From positions 87,513 through 151,512 of the forward strand of contig CAIODZ010000042.1 of assembly GCA_903857265.1 (NCBI GenBank): a stretch of 64,000 nt of DNA, in the 5' to 3' direction. The notes under the pieces were generated by a model. The model worked only from the letters and a program-made list of their open reading frames with translations. It was not told the DNA's origin and ran no database searches. This DNA is from an uncultured Phycisphaerales bacterium (GTDB lineage Bacteria; Planctomycetota; Phycisphaerae; Sedimentisphaerales; Anaerobacaceae). The translations under genes and the position numbers were made by a program. Positions 27,101 through 35,846 of the stretch are shown one piece after another; within the stretch, counting starts at the first letter, position 1, and every line of letters starts with the position of its first letter.

Positions 27101-29878
27101 TTATTTATCTGCCGGCTTAACGGGAATCCCGCACGAGCCGAAATAGCTCTGCGCCTCCTGATTCGTTTCTCCAACATTGTCTTTGTAAAAAGCCATAAAT
27201 TCCCGCCTCGATGGGTCCTTGGAAAACACATACCCGCATCCTTCATCGAGGACAATCGACAATTTATACATGCTGACAGGTATCAATCCGGCCAGTTCCG
27301 CTCGATACCCATACGACGCCTTTTCCAGTTTATCAAGCGGCATCGTCCAGATGAGATTCACCTCTCTATGCTCAATATCCATTGTATCCAATGAAGGAAT
27401 AGTTATGTCATATCCACGGGCTGTTTTGGCTTTGGTGAACGATAACGTTTCATCACCGCGTTTCACCGAGACAATACTCGCGTCACTATAAGGAAGCGTT
27501 ACGGTCATCACTGAAGCATTCGTCGGCACGTTTGTAATGAGAATCAAAACCTGTGCCTCTACCTGCCACGATTTTGTAATATGCCACCGGTCTTTCTCGG
27601 CGCCCGCGAATTCTTTCCTGTCCCACCGATGAAATTCGGTCGGTGGCTTAAATTCCACTTCGAGAAGCTTAAATGTGCTTTCCTTTGTCTCATAATTGGC
27701 GCTCTTGAACACTTCGTTAACTTCTTCATGCGACAATGCATAATTGTAAATCCGCACGTCGTCGATAAGGCCGTGGAAGCAGCGTCCCTTCAGCTCGATA
27801 TTCTCGCCGATACAAACAGGGAAATCATTTGTTCCAATGGGGCCTGTCCACGGTCTTGAAAAATCAATTTTCCCGTCCACGTAGATGCTCATTTTTTGCC
27901 CGTCATATACGCACACGACGTTATGCCACTGCCCTGAATCGACACTGGCTTGGCCGTTAAGATAAGCGCTGCTGGAAACACCGAAGTGAAAAACGTTTTG
28001 GGCAAAAGAGGTTGACAATCGCCAGGCTGAATCGCCCTTGGTGACAATGCCCGTCCATTCCTGCGGGACGTCCGTTATATTTACCCAGGCGGATACTGTT
28101 ATCTGTTCATTGATATCAAAATTTGCTTCGTTGCTGATTTCGACGTAATCGCCCTTGCCGCTTAATTCAATGGCTCCGCCCGAAACTCCTCCGGTAGGCC
28201 GCCATACAGGATTGCCCTTTAGTGTGCCATTATTACCGTTACCTGAACTGTCATAGGCAGTTGTCCCTGTGCTTTCGTCAAACTTCCACCATCCGACCAG
28301 TTTACCGGTATTGAAACTCCATACATCGCCGGTCGTTACTTTGCCGTTGGCGTCAGTCCCGTCAACACGCCAGTAATAAGTCGTGTCTCTTTTCAGCTCC
28401 TGCACAATCACATTACTATCACCCGCAACGTCGGCTAACAGTGTCAATCCGTCTGAGGCTGTGCCCATATATACCTTGTTTGCAGCGGCATACATTCCGG
28501 GCATCCAGCTTAATTCCAAATCCCCAATCTTGCACATAGTTCCGTCAGCAGGTTTTGGTTTAATTGCCTTCGGCTGTCTGTTCAGGGGCATCGCCTCAAG
28601 TGCGGCAAGCTCCTCGGCGCTTACCGTTTTAACCGTCAAATCACCGAAGATAATCCTATATTTTCCATCTGCGACTTTCCACCGCATCAAGACAGAATCA
28701 CCGAACTCAGCCGTAACTTTATCGCCGTGATACGCGGGGTCTTTACCTTCCTGAGCCAGTTTTTGGTAGAAAATAAATGGTCCCTGCAATTTCATTGCTT
28801 TATTCATTAACTCCTGCTGTGCCTGGTTATTCGGCTCAACCCCGGGTGCAGCATTTGACTTCTTCGTGAGTCCCTCTTGTGCCTCCATTACCGCCGCCAA
28901 GGCGTTCATCTGGCTTGGATACTTGCCGTCCGTGATTTCAGCGAATAGCTTAAACCCTTCAATCGCACCCGTTTCGTCCTGGTTCGGTATTTTCATCTCG
29001 CCCATCATCGTGAAATCAGCCGGAATACCAGGCTTGAATAAATCCGGCGAAAGCTCCGTACCCCACTCGAAACCATCCATAACTATTATCATATTAATCT
29101 TCTGCTCGCCGAGCTTCATCTCCCCCTCTATTTCCATCCTGACGGGATACTCCGTAGCAACATCAACCCACATACGGCCTGTGAAATTGCTGTAAATGCC
29201 TTGAACCGCCGGCGGATTATTAACCTCAATACCTTTAACTTCAACTCCGTTTATGGTGTCTTTACCGAGTTCCTTATACTGGCCGGACTGACCAGACATA
29301 AATTGAGTTATAATATCCCTCGGGTCCTGCATCTGTTTTTTTGTCTTGGCCAGTACTTCATCCGTCAGCACCATACGCATATACTTTTTCTGGGTGGGCA
29401 TCACAATAATCATCGCCTTCTCACCAGGATTAATATACATCTGCTGCATCGGGATGCCACCAAGGGAGGTTTCTATTTTGTAGCCGTAGTCGGATGAGAT
29501 ATAAACCTTACCCTCGACTTGCTGACCCGTTTGACCGACAGGCCCGCCTGTTTGCTTTACGTGCAATCTGTAGGCGCAGGTCTTTATTTGTTCGACTTTG
29601 TCTGCGATTCGTTCCCAGGCACAGCACTTTCGAGTGCCTTCACCCACAAAATAATGTATAGCCAGACCGACTGCGATTATTACCACAGCGGCCATAGCCA
29701 GTTTTGTAATCGGACTTCTCATGATTATTCTCCCAATATTCGGCCTGTAAGCCGATTTAATTCGTTTTCTTTCCGCCAGCGCATCATCGATTGCGTTATG
29801 CACTTTTGCATCCAGTTCGGCGCTAGGATTGATTTTCAAATCCGTGATTAACTTTTTAATATTGTCGTTCGGTCTCAT
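27101..29878 (-). CDS. Membrane anti-sigma-like protein with LolA-like, fibronectin-like and LamG domains
   Basis: 925 residues. A short cytoplasmic N-terminus holds no HxxxCxxC zinc motif. It is followed by the shared juxtamembrane motif IMRSPITKLA and one membrane helix (55-77). Outside are a lipoprotein-sorting (LolA/DUF2092-like) domain about 85-290 containing YISSDYGYKIE and GVEVKGIEV, a fibronectin-type-III-like segment about 445-525, a LamG/concanavalin-type domain about 525-725 (GWWKFDESTGTTAYDSSGNG, GLIDDVRIYNYAL), and about 200 residues of unknown type. The first 440 residues are paralogous to the product at 34539-35846. It overlaps the sigma gene by 4 nt, so it is probably its regulator. 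Anti-sigma function is inferred from pairing and topology. Confidence 0.78.
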   Translation of the reverse strand: MRPNDNIKKLITDLKINPSAELDAKVHNAIDDALAERKRIKSAYRPNIGRIIMRSPITKLAMAAVVIIAVGLAIHYFVGEGTRKCCAWERIADKVEQIKTCAYRLHVKQTGGPVGQTGQQVEGKVYISSDYGYKIETSLGGIPMQQMYINPGEKAMIIVMPTQKKYMRMVLTDEVLAKTKKQMQDPRDIITQFMSGQSGQYKELGKDTINGVEVKGIEVNNPPAVQGIYSNFTGRMWVDVATEYPVRMEIEGEMKLGEQKINMIIVMDGFEWGTELSPDLFKPGIPADFTMMGEMKIPNQDETGAIEGFKLFAEITDGKYPSQMNALAAVMEAQEGLTKKSNAAPGVEPNNQAQQELMNKAMKLQGPFIFYQKLAQEGKDPAYHGDKVTAEFGDSVLMRWKVADGKYRIIFGDLTVKTVSAEELAALEAMPLNRQPKAIKPKPADGTMCKIGDLELSWMPGMYAAANKVYMGTASDGLTLLADVAGDSNVIVQELKRDTTYYWRVDGTDANGKVTTGDVWSFNTGKLVGWWKFDESTGTTAYDSSGNGNNGTLKGNPVWRPTGGVSGGAIELSGKGDYVEISNEANFDINEQITVSAWVNITDVPQEWTGIVTKGDSAWRLSTSFAQNVFHFGVSSSAYLNGQASVDSGQWHNVVCVYDGQKMSIYVDGKIDFSRPWTGPIGTNDFPVCIGENIELKGRCFHGLIDDVRIYNYALSHEEVNEVFKSANYETKESTFKLLEVEFKPPTEFHRWDRKEFAGAEKDRWHITKSWQVEAQVLILITNVPTNASVMTVTLPYSDASIVSVKRGDETLSFTKAKTARGYDITIPSLDTMDIEHREVNLIWTMPLDKLEKASYGYRAELAGLIPVSMYKLSIVLDEGCGYVFSKDPSRREFMAFYKDNVGETNQEAQSYFGSCGIPVKPADK

Positions 29879-30420
29879 GTGTAAACCTCACCGTTCAGTG
29901 CGGACCGTAATTTTTCCAGACCGTACCGGTATCGGCCCAATACCGTGTTAACAGAAACGTCCTGCGATTCGGCTATCGCGGTAAATTTCATCCCGCCGTG
30001 AATATGCAGCAGCACAGCTTCTCTTTGCTCGTAAGGCAATTCCCAAAGGGCGCGTGTTACAATTGCTTTTTGCTCGCCGAAAATCGCCTCGCAATCAGGA
30101 CCGTTTGCGTTCGACGCAATCGGCTGCGCATCATCCAGCGAACCCTGGTTATGTCTGGAATTTGCCCTGATTACGTTTCGGGCGGCATTTGCCACGCAGG
30201 TCGCCAGATACCCTTTCAAACTGCCCGTCAGCCGAAATCGCCTGAGTTGCAAAAACGATACAAACACATCGTGCACAACATCTTCCGCGGCTGCAGTATT
30301 TTTCAGCAGAGCGACAGCCAGGGCCACGAGCTCATGTTTATACTTCTCGTATATCCGCCTGACCGCCTCGCAGTCGCCGCGATTAAAATGCCAGATAAGT
30401 AACTTATCTTCGATATCCAC
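29875..30420 (-). CDS. ECF-type RNA polymerase sigma factor (pair 1)
   Basis: A 181-residue sigma70-family protein with only regions 2 and 4, as in ECF factors. Region 2 is about residues 15-80 (YEKYKHELVALAVALLKN, AEDVVHDVFVSFLQ) and region 4 about 120-175 (LWELPYEQREAVLLHIHGGM, SVNTVLGRYRYGLEKLRSAL). Translation begins at GTG and the stop overlaps the start of its membrane partner (ATGA). It is most similar within the window to the sigma factor at 33806-34351 (both have PYEQRE.V.LH and NTV..RYRYG.EKL). It should direct RNA polymerase to a small regulon under membrane control. Confidence 0.9.
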   Translation of the reverse strand: MDIEDKLLIWHFNRGDCEAVRRIYEKYKHELVALAVALLKNTAAAEDVVHDVFVSFLQLRRFRLTGSLKGYLATCVANAARNVIRANSRHNQGSLDDAQPIASNANGPDCEAIFGEQKAIVTRALWELPYEQREAVLLHIHGGMKFTAIAESQDVSVNTVLGRYRYGLEKLRSALNGEVYT

Positions 30421-30477
30421 TCTTCAGTTCCCAAGGGTTTAACGATCGACCGTCAATTATACAACACCGAACGAGGA

Positions 30478-30486
30478 TGTTTTAGT
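30478..30486 (-). promoter_or_regulatory. ACTAAAACA box upstream of sigma gene 1
   Basis: The nine bases ACTAAAACA occur 57 nt before the start of the sigma gene. The same nine bases precede the related sigma gene 3 at nearly the same distance. It may be the -35 element of an autoregulated ECF promoter. Confidence 0.35.
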
Positions 30487-30500
30487 ATCTTTGGGCGCAT

Positions 30501-30530
30501 AAAAAAGGCCGGGGAAAACCACCCGGCCTA
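30501..30530 (-). terminator. Array terminator T2
   Basis: The arms AGGCCGGGT and CCCCGGCCT with a purine/pyrimidine loop are followed on the minus strand by TTTTTT and ATGCGCC. It ends the transcript of the membrane protein at 30553-31920. Confidence 0.88.
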
Positions 30531-30552
30531 TTATCATTGTCACATCAGGTTA

Positions 30553-31920
30553 TCAGATTCCGCCGTCGAAAACGTAACGCTTCGCGGGGTTATCGTTCCG
30601 CACAGAGAGGTTAGCTTTCCTGACAGTGCCGTTTTTCATCTTGATTTCGTAAGGCACAAACCAGCCTGGGTAATTCCCGGATTTGAACGGCTCTCCCAGA
30701 GAAATAACTTGTAATCCGCCAAGATAGCTTTTCAGATCATCATCCACAGCCGACATCGTCCAGAATTTGAGAAATTCGTCCCAGTTCTCTTCCGAACAGG
30801 CCTTGAAAAACGCCTCAGCCATTTGCTTAGGCGTCAACTGACGATACTTGTCGCCTACATCCTTCGGTTGCTCTTCCCATATCACATCCTTCGGCAGCTC
30901 CAGAGTAAACAGGCCATCGTCGAGTTGTGGGTTGTATTCAATCTCGTTGACCTCGAAAATCAGGACGTCCCCTTTGTCTGTGTGCACGAATACCTCAAAA
31001 CCTTTCAGAAGTTTGGTTTCCGCGTCAAAATAATAGACCTTTTTGTTGTCGGAATCAGAGATAAACATGTTTTTGAAGTAATCGTTTGTGTAATCGCCTT
31101 GTGTGGTCGATTCAATCTCAATGACCAGTTCAGTTCCTTCTTTGACCACTTCATTGCGCATACACAGTTGGTCGCTGGCCCGATTCATTGTTGTCTTGAG
31201 GGCATTATCTATAAGCCCGTCAACATTCATTATGTGTCCATACCAGGTATCAAAAGAGCCGATAGGGCAGGGTCTTTCCTTGACCGCTCGATTGGGCCTT
31301 ATAAACATTATTGTCGAGTCGGCATTGGTAACAATCACACGTCCCGGTTTTTCTATTCGCCATCGCAAAATACCCGCCTCGTTCACTTCCTTCCACATTT
31401 CAATCGGCACAAAATCATACTCCAGGCCTATCATTCCCATATTGTGGCGAGGGGGCGTTCGCATCTTCGCTTTAATGTGGATTGACTTCACGCCTTCAAC
31501 TGCTTTGGCGGCATCGGTGAGCACCTGGACTGCCGAAGCTGAAGCAGTTGGAATTGTCCTGTTCCAGAGCGTGGCTGAAACCACTATTGCCACTAATATC
31601 ACCGCCGCCGCGGCCAATTTTGTAATTGGACTTCTCATAATTAACCTCCAGATATTTACTTGGTGTTTATCCTGATTCGCTTTCCGGAGTTTTAATGCCT
31701 GTTCGCGGACGATTCTGTCCATCACCGCGTTTTCGAGGTCGTTTTGACCGTGACTGGCGCCATTGGCGACAAGACGTTTTTGCAGCAAGGATACCTGTTC
31801 GAGCTCTTTGCGGCACTCGGCGCATATATCCACATGCGATTTGACTGCCTGATTCAGATTATCATCAAGCAATCCCTCGATATAGCCAACTAAAAGTTCT
31901 CTGTATTCTGCACAGTTCAT
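30553..31920 (-). CDS. Zinc-finger anti-sigma factor with extracytoplasmic LolA-like domain
   Basis: 455 residues. The N-terminus is a classic zinc-binding anti-sigma domain: NCAEYRELLVGYIEGLLDD and HVDICAECRKE (His-x3-Cys-x2-Cys near residue 29). The juxtamembrane motif IMRSPITKLA and a membrane helix near 95-115 follow. The exported part (about 130-340) is a LolA/lipoprotein-sorting-like beta domain, and a C-terminal domain of about 100 residues contains KQMAEAFFKACSEENWDEFL. It overlaps the preceding sigma gene by 4 nt. It is the only one of the four membrane partners with the zinc motif, so its anti-sigma role is the best supported. Confidence 0.85.
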   Translation of the reverse strand: MNCAEYRELLVGYIEGLLDDNLNQAVKSHVDICAECRKELEQVSLLQKRLVANGASHGQNDLENAVMDRIVREQALKLRKANQDKHQVNIWRLIMRSPITKLAAAAVILVAIVVSATLWNRTIPTASASAVQVLTDAAKAVEGVKSIHIKAKMRTPPRHNMGMIGLEYDFVPIEMWKEVNEAGILRWRIEKPGRVIVTNADSTIMFIRPNRAVKERPCPIGSFDTWYGHIMNVDGLIDNALKTTMNRASDQLCMRNEVVKEGTELVIEIESTTQGDYTNDYFKNMFISDSDNKKVYYFDAETKLLKGFEVFVHTDKGDVLIFEVNEIEYNPQLDDGLFTLELPKDVIWEEQPKDVGDKYRQLTPKQMAEAFFKACSEENWDEFLKFWTMSAVDDDLKSYLGGLQVISLGEPFKSGNYPGWFVPYEIKMKNGTVRKANLSVRNDNPAKRYVFDGGI

Positions 31921-32456
31921 AACTGCACCTCACTTTCCTGTGCTGCCTCGTTATCAAGCATCTCTCGCAACTTTGTATAAGCCCTCGAAAGGGACTTGGT
32001 CACCGTGCCTATGGGGATATTCATTATGGTCGCTACGTCTTTACAGGTGTGCCCGCCATAGTATCGAAGCAAAATCAACTGCCTCGAAAAATCATCGAGC
32101 TTGGCGACCGTTTTCGCTAACGGCCAGTCGCGGGCGCTATTTGTCTGGGCAGGCATTTGAGCCAATTTCTCGGCTGCCTGCCGCTCTTTTTGCTCGATTC
32201 TTACCTGCTCTTTGGCGACGCGATTGGCAACTCCGATCATCCAGGCGAAAAACGACTCCGGCTTTTCCAGCGAAGTCAGGCCGAAATAGCACCTGACAAA
32301 CACTTCCTGCAGCGCCTCTTCCGCCAAATCGCTTCTTCCGAGTTGCCCCGCTAAATACCCCAAAAGAGGCCCTTTGTATCGCCGGACGAGGTGTCGAAAG
32401 TCGTCCGGATGGCCGTCAAGGCATCGCTGAATGTAAAATCTGTCATTTTCAGGCAT
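31917..32456 (-). CDS. ECF-type RNA polymerase sigma factor (pair 2)
   Basis: About 179 residues with sigma regions 2 (HLVRRYKGPLLGYLAGQLGR, AEEALQEVFVRCYFGL) and 4 (LDDFSRQLILLRYYGGHTCK, IPIGTVTKSLSRAYTKLREM). I chose the ATG at 32456 because GGAG lies 7 nt before it; an earlier in-frame ATG at 32471 would add five residues. It overlaps its zinc anti-sigma gene by 4 nt. This factor is only distantly related to the pair 1 and pair 3 factors. Confidence 0.9.
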   Translation of the reverse strand: MPENDRFYIQRCLDGHPDDFRHLVRRYKGPLLGYLAGQLGRSDLAEEALQEVFVRCYFGLTSLEKPESFFAWMIGVANRVAKEQVRIEQKERQAAEKLAQMPAQTNSARDWPLAKTVAKLDDFSRQLILLRYYGGHTCKDVATIMNIPIGTVTKSLSRAYTKLREMLDNEAAQESEVQL

Positions 32457-32493
32457 TTTCAAACTCCACATACTAACATATCAAAAAAACCCC

Positions 32494-32515
32494 GGGTCTT
32501 CACTATATAGTGAGG
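32494..32515. repeat. Palindrome upstream of sigma gene 2
   Basis: CACTATATAGTG is a perfect 12-base palindrome about 50 nt before the sigma start, just after terminator T3. It could be an operator; no protein is identified. Confidence 0.35.
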
Positions 32516-32542
32516 AAAAAGCCTCTTTTGCGACAAAAAAAT

Positions 32543-32573
32543 AAAAAAGGCCGGGCAAATATTCACCCGGCCT
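32543..32573 (-). terminator. Array terminator T3
   Basis: The arms AGGCCGGGT and GCCCGGCCT around TGAATATTT are followed by TTTTTTATTTTTTT on the minus strand. It ends the transcript of the membrane protein at 32596-33819. Confidence 0.88.
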
Positions 32574-32595
32574 GTTGTTATCGTCATATCGATTT

Positions 32596-33819
32596 TCAAA
32601 TTCCGCCGAAAATAGTCCAGCGGCCCGGTTTATTGTAAACCTGCCGAACACCGAGCCGGTCAAACCTTTGTTCACCGGTTTTACCATTTACCTCTATTTC
32701 AACTACACAAGGCACAACCACACCCCCGGTGGCAGGTATGGGATGCGGTGCAGGTTTGCCAATTGAAACGATACGAAGGAACTTTATGCGGCCAAACATT
32801 TCCTCCATTTTATCGGCGGGCATACCTTCAAGCAGTTTCCCCGCTTTGGCATAATCTTTGGCAATCAGGGCTTCAAAGAACTGTTTGGCCACTTCAACTT
32901 CGACCTCATCATTACTGAGATTACCCTGGGCCAGGCCGACCTCCTGATTTACCTGGTCGATCTTCGTTGCATCCGAAGGAACTTCTTTGTCCAGGTTGAA
33001 CATCGCCGGGTCGATTGGCTGATTGTAATCGTAAAACTCTTCCGTGCCATCAAGCTGATAAACGCCATCTTTTAACTGATAAAACTCTATGGCCGTAACA
33101 AGTTTTGTGGCTTGGTCAACATACAGGATTTCTCGTCTGCCGGACGACGTGGTATCAGCCGTTACCTTAATGTTTTTGGTCTTGTCCGAAGGTTCGTTGA
33201 CTTCCAGTTTTACTTTATTTTGTTTTTCCTGCTCATAGAGGCGTTCGACAGCCATGCGAGGGTCGCATTCCTGCACTAATTTGAGCATTTCATCAGCGAC
33301 CTTCTCCTCCCGGACGGTAAGCAGACTATTTTTCTTTTTGAACCATACCGTGGTCTTACCTTCGCTCCAGACCACTACTTTAGCCCCGTCATCTTTTTCC
33401 GACCACTCGGGGAAATACGACCTTACGTTTTTTACGCGTCCCGATTCGTCGCATTCCACCCAAAACTCCTTTGGTTCATCACTACTATGTTGGGCATCGA
33501 AGTCCTTGATGTGAAGAAACCGCACTGAGTGGTTTGCTTGGATAGTTTGCTCGAAGGCGTAAGCCGGTGTAGCCGAGCTTCCGATAATTTTTACTGAAAA
33601 CACTGCTGCAATTATCACTGCCGCAGCGACGGCGAATTTGGTAATTTTGCTGTTCATAATCTTTCTCCATAAACCCATTCTGGCCGCGAGGGCACGAGCC
33701 GCTGTGATTCTATCGAGAGCGTTTGCAGCGTCGGTGATGATTCGGCTATCGTCAATCACGCCCGGCTTGATTCGTATTTCTTTGGCCAGTTTTTCTATCT
33801 TTTCGTTATTCATTTTCAC
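32596..33819 (-). CDS. Membrane anti-sigma-like protein (pair 3)
   Basis: 407 residues. A short cytoplasmic N-terminus without a zinc motif is followed by IMNSKITKFA and a membrane helix near 58-78. The exported part of about 320 residues begins ATPAYAFEQTIQANHSVRFL and resembles the LolA-like region of its neighbours in layout, though it has diverged. The C-terminal domain has VAKQFFEALIAKDYAKAGKL, comparable to the AEAFFKACSEENWDEFL region of the pair 2 protein. It overlaps the preceding sigma gene by 14 nt. An anti-sigma role is inferred from position and topology. Confidence 0.72.
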   Translation of the reverse strand: MKMNNEKIEKLAKEIRIKPGVIDDSRIITDAANALDRITAARALAARMGLWRKIMNSKITKFAVAAAVIIAAVFSVKIIGSSATPAYAFEQTIQANHSVRFLHIKDFDAQHSSDEPKEFWVECDESGRVKNVRSYFPEWSEKDDGAKVVVWSEGKTTVWFKKKNSLLTVREEKVADEMLKLVQECDPRMAVERLYEQEKQNKVKLEVNEPSDKTKNIKVTADTTSSGRREILYVDQATKLVTAIEFYQLKDGVYQLDGTEEFYDYNQPIDPAMFNLDKEVPSDATKIDQVNQEVGLAQGNLSNDEVEVEVAKQFFEALIAKDYAKAGKLLEGMPADKMEEMFGRIKFLRIVSIGKPAPHPIPATGGVVVPCVVEIEVNGKTGEQRFDRLGVRQVYNKPGRWTIFGGI

Positions 33820-34351
33820 ACTCTGTATTCAAAAGGGACTTTAATTTTTCCATCCCGTAACGATACCTGCTCTGAACCGTATTGATTGAATCTCCATTTA
33901 GCTCAGCAATTTCTCGAAAGGTTAAATCCCCTTGCACGTGCAGGACAAATACCTCTCGCTGTTCATAAGGCAATTGGCCAAGCGCACCATAAACCTGCCT
34001 TGCGCCTTCACTGGTTATGAGGTGTCTATCCGGCTCATCGGTTTTAGCCGCAAGCCCAACCAGTCCCACGTCCACGTTCGCCGACCTTGCTCTTTTTCGC
34101 AGCAAATCACGCGCACGGTTTGCGACGCAGCTTAGCAGGTAACTCCGGAGGTTACCGTGAATTCGCAATACCGGCACGATGGCCGCAAAATCAACAAACG
34201 CATCGTGGAGGCAATCCTCAGCGGTTTGAACGTCGTGAACAAGCGTCACGGCAACGCTGACTAAAGTATCCGCATACTTTTCATAGAGCAGGCGCAACGC
34301 ATCTTTGTCGCCCCTTTGCAGTCGTTTCAATATTTGTTTGTCTTCCGACAT
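33806..34351 (-). CDS. ECF-type RNA polymerase sigma factor (pair 3)
   Basis: 181 residues from the ATG at 34351 (MSEDKQILKRLQ). A TTG at 34366 would add five residues and is less likely. Region 2 shows YEKYADTLVSVAVTLVHD and AEDCLHDAFVDF; region 4 shows LGQLPYEQREVFVLHVQGD and SINTVQSRYRYGMEKLKSLL. It is the closest relative of the pair 1 factor in the window. The overlap with its membrane partner is 14 nt. Confidence 0.9.
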   Translation of the reverse strand: MSEDKQILKRLQRGDKDALRLLYEKYADTLVSVAVTLVHDVQTAEDCLHDAFVDFAAIVPVLRIHGNLRSYLLSCVANRARDLLRKRARSANVDVGLVGLAAKTDEPDRHLITSEGARQVYGALGQLPYEQREVFVLHVQGDLTFREIAELNGDSINTVQSRYRYGMEKLKSLLNTECENE

Positions 34352-34416
34352 TCCCGTACTTTCCAAAGCTATATAGCCGTTGAAGCTTCAGCTATTAACC
34401 TGACGATTTTAGCGAG

Positions 34417-34425
34417 TGTTTTAGT
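34417..34425 (-). promoter_or_regulatory. ACTAAAACA box upstream of sigma gene 3
   Basis: The same nine bases as upstream of sigma gene 1, here 65 nt before the start. In both places it is followed by a C/T-rich stretch and TCG, a possible ECF promoter element. Confidence 0.35.
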
Positions 34426-34486
34426 TTAAAAAAACTGCTTTTTTGACCGGATTACTTTTTCGGGGTGGATAAACGCCTTTTGCGCA

Positions 34487-34517
34487 TAAAAAAGGCCGGG
34501 CAAAATCACCCAGCCTG
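34487..34517 (-). terminator. Array terminator T4
   Basis: On the minus strand the arms AGGCTGGGT and GCCCGGCCT (one G-U-tolerated mismatch) enclose GATTTT and are followed by TTTTTT and ATGCGCAAAAG. It ends the transcript of the membrane protein at 34539-35846. Confidence 0.86.
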
Positions 34518-34538
34518 GTTATCCTTCATTAAACGGCT

Positions 34539-35846
34539 TTATGGCCGTATCGCCTGCTCCATTTCCTTAAGCTTTTCGGCAGTTACGTTCTCTACGCTCA
34601 GGTCTCCGAAGATGACCCTGTAAGTATTATCCGTAACTTTCCACCGCATCAATACGGCGTTCGCATCGCCCGCTTTTACGTCTTCGCCGTAATACGCTGG
34701 TGTATTGCCTTCATTTTCGTGTTGGGTGTAGAACAGAAACGGCTCATCAAGCAAATCGCTCATTTTCTCTAATTTCCGCTGTAGTTGCTCGTTCACCTCA
34801 TTAACATGGTCAAGGTTAAAATACTTTATAAATAGCCCCCTTGTTTGCTCTACCACTTTTTCCCTATCTTTCATCTGTTCTGGATACCTGCCTTTGGTCA
34901 ATTCAGCGAAAAATCTCAGTCCCTCGATAGCGTTTGCTTCCTCGTGGCCAGCCCCTACGACCTTGTAATCTGCCGGGATATTCGGCTCAAACAAATTCGG
35001 CTCCAGCTCCACACCCCATTCAAACTCATCTCTAATCTCCGAAATCTGCACCTTATGATGATTCGGACCGATGTCTGTTTCTCCTTCAAGCTCAATTCGC
35101 ACGGGCAGTTCGGTTCTTACGTCAATCCATATCTTCCCGACACAATTGCGGTAGGGATCTGTTGGAACAACTTGGATACCTCGAACCTCAACGCCGTTAA
35201 TTACGTCTTTGCCGAGGTCTTTAGAGGGGCCGGACCCGGACATAAACATAGTAACGATGCTCCTCGGGTCCTCGAATTCCTCCTTAGTCCTTTCCAATGC
35301 CTTATCCGTAAAAACTTCCCGCCTATATTCTTTTCTGTCGAGCGACACCTCGGTCAACGCGTTTTCATTAAAATTCAAATATATCAGCGACACTACATTC
35401 CCGTCTCCGATACCGAATTGCTCCACTTTGTATCCGTAGTCCGAGGAGATATACCACCGTGTATCAAGAAATCCCGTCTTTTGTCCAGGAGGGTGAATAT
35501 GATGCGTTTTATAGACGCAGGTTCGTATTTTCTCGACCCTGTTGGCAAGCTCGGCCCAGGCACAGCAGGTTACCGCGGGGGGTTTGCCGGTTATAAAGTA
35601 GATACCTGTAAAAACTGCGATGATAATTATCGCCGCGGCAGCCAATTTTATAATCGGGCTTCTCTTAATAATTCTCCCTATATCAAGCAGGCGGCGAGGG
35701 TGTGGTTGCCGCGTCGCCTGTGATTTTAACATTTGCACTGCCTGGGGATGTTCCTGCTGCCATTTGGCAAAATCCGGCTCTGGTTTTTCGCCGCCGATTG
35801 CCTTGGCAAGGGCATCATCCAGCCAGTTATTATTTTCAGACGCCAT
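34539..35846 (-). CDS. Membrane anti-sigma-like protein with LolA-like domain (pair 4)
   Basis: 435 residues. The N-terminal segment has WLDDALAKAIGGEKPEPDFAKW without a zinc motif, then IKRSPIIKLA and a membrane helix near 65-87. The exported region is clearly paralogous to the first 440 residues of the protein at 27101-29878: CCAWAELANRVEKIRTC, YISSDYGYKVE, DVINGVEVRGIQV, and the closing VLMRWKV...YRVIFGDL. It lacks the fibronectin-like and LamG modules of that protein. It overlaps its sigma gene by 11 nt. Function is inferred as the sensing or anti-sigma partner. Confidence 0.75.
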   Translation of the reverse strand: MASENNNWLDDALAKAIGGEKPEPDFAKWQQEHPQAVQMLKSQATRQPHPRRLLDIGRIIKRSPIIKLAAAAIIIIAVFTGIYFITGKPPAVTCCAWAELANRVEKIRTCVYKTHHIHPPGQKTGFLDTRWYISSDYGYKVEQFGIGDGNVVSLIYLNFNENALTEVSLDRKEYRREVFTDKALERTKEEFEDPRSIVTMFMSGSGPSKDLGKDVINGVEVRGIQVVPTDPYRNCVGKIWIDVRTELPVRIELEGETDIGPNHHKVQISEIRDEFEWGVELEPNLFEPNIPADYKVVGAGHEEANAIEGLRFFAELTKGRYPEQMKDREKVVEQTRGLFIKYFNLDHVNEVNEQLQRKLEKMSDLLDEPFLFYTQHENEGNTPAYYGEDVKAGDANAVLMRWKVTDNTYRVIFGDLSVENVTAEKLKEMEQAIRP

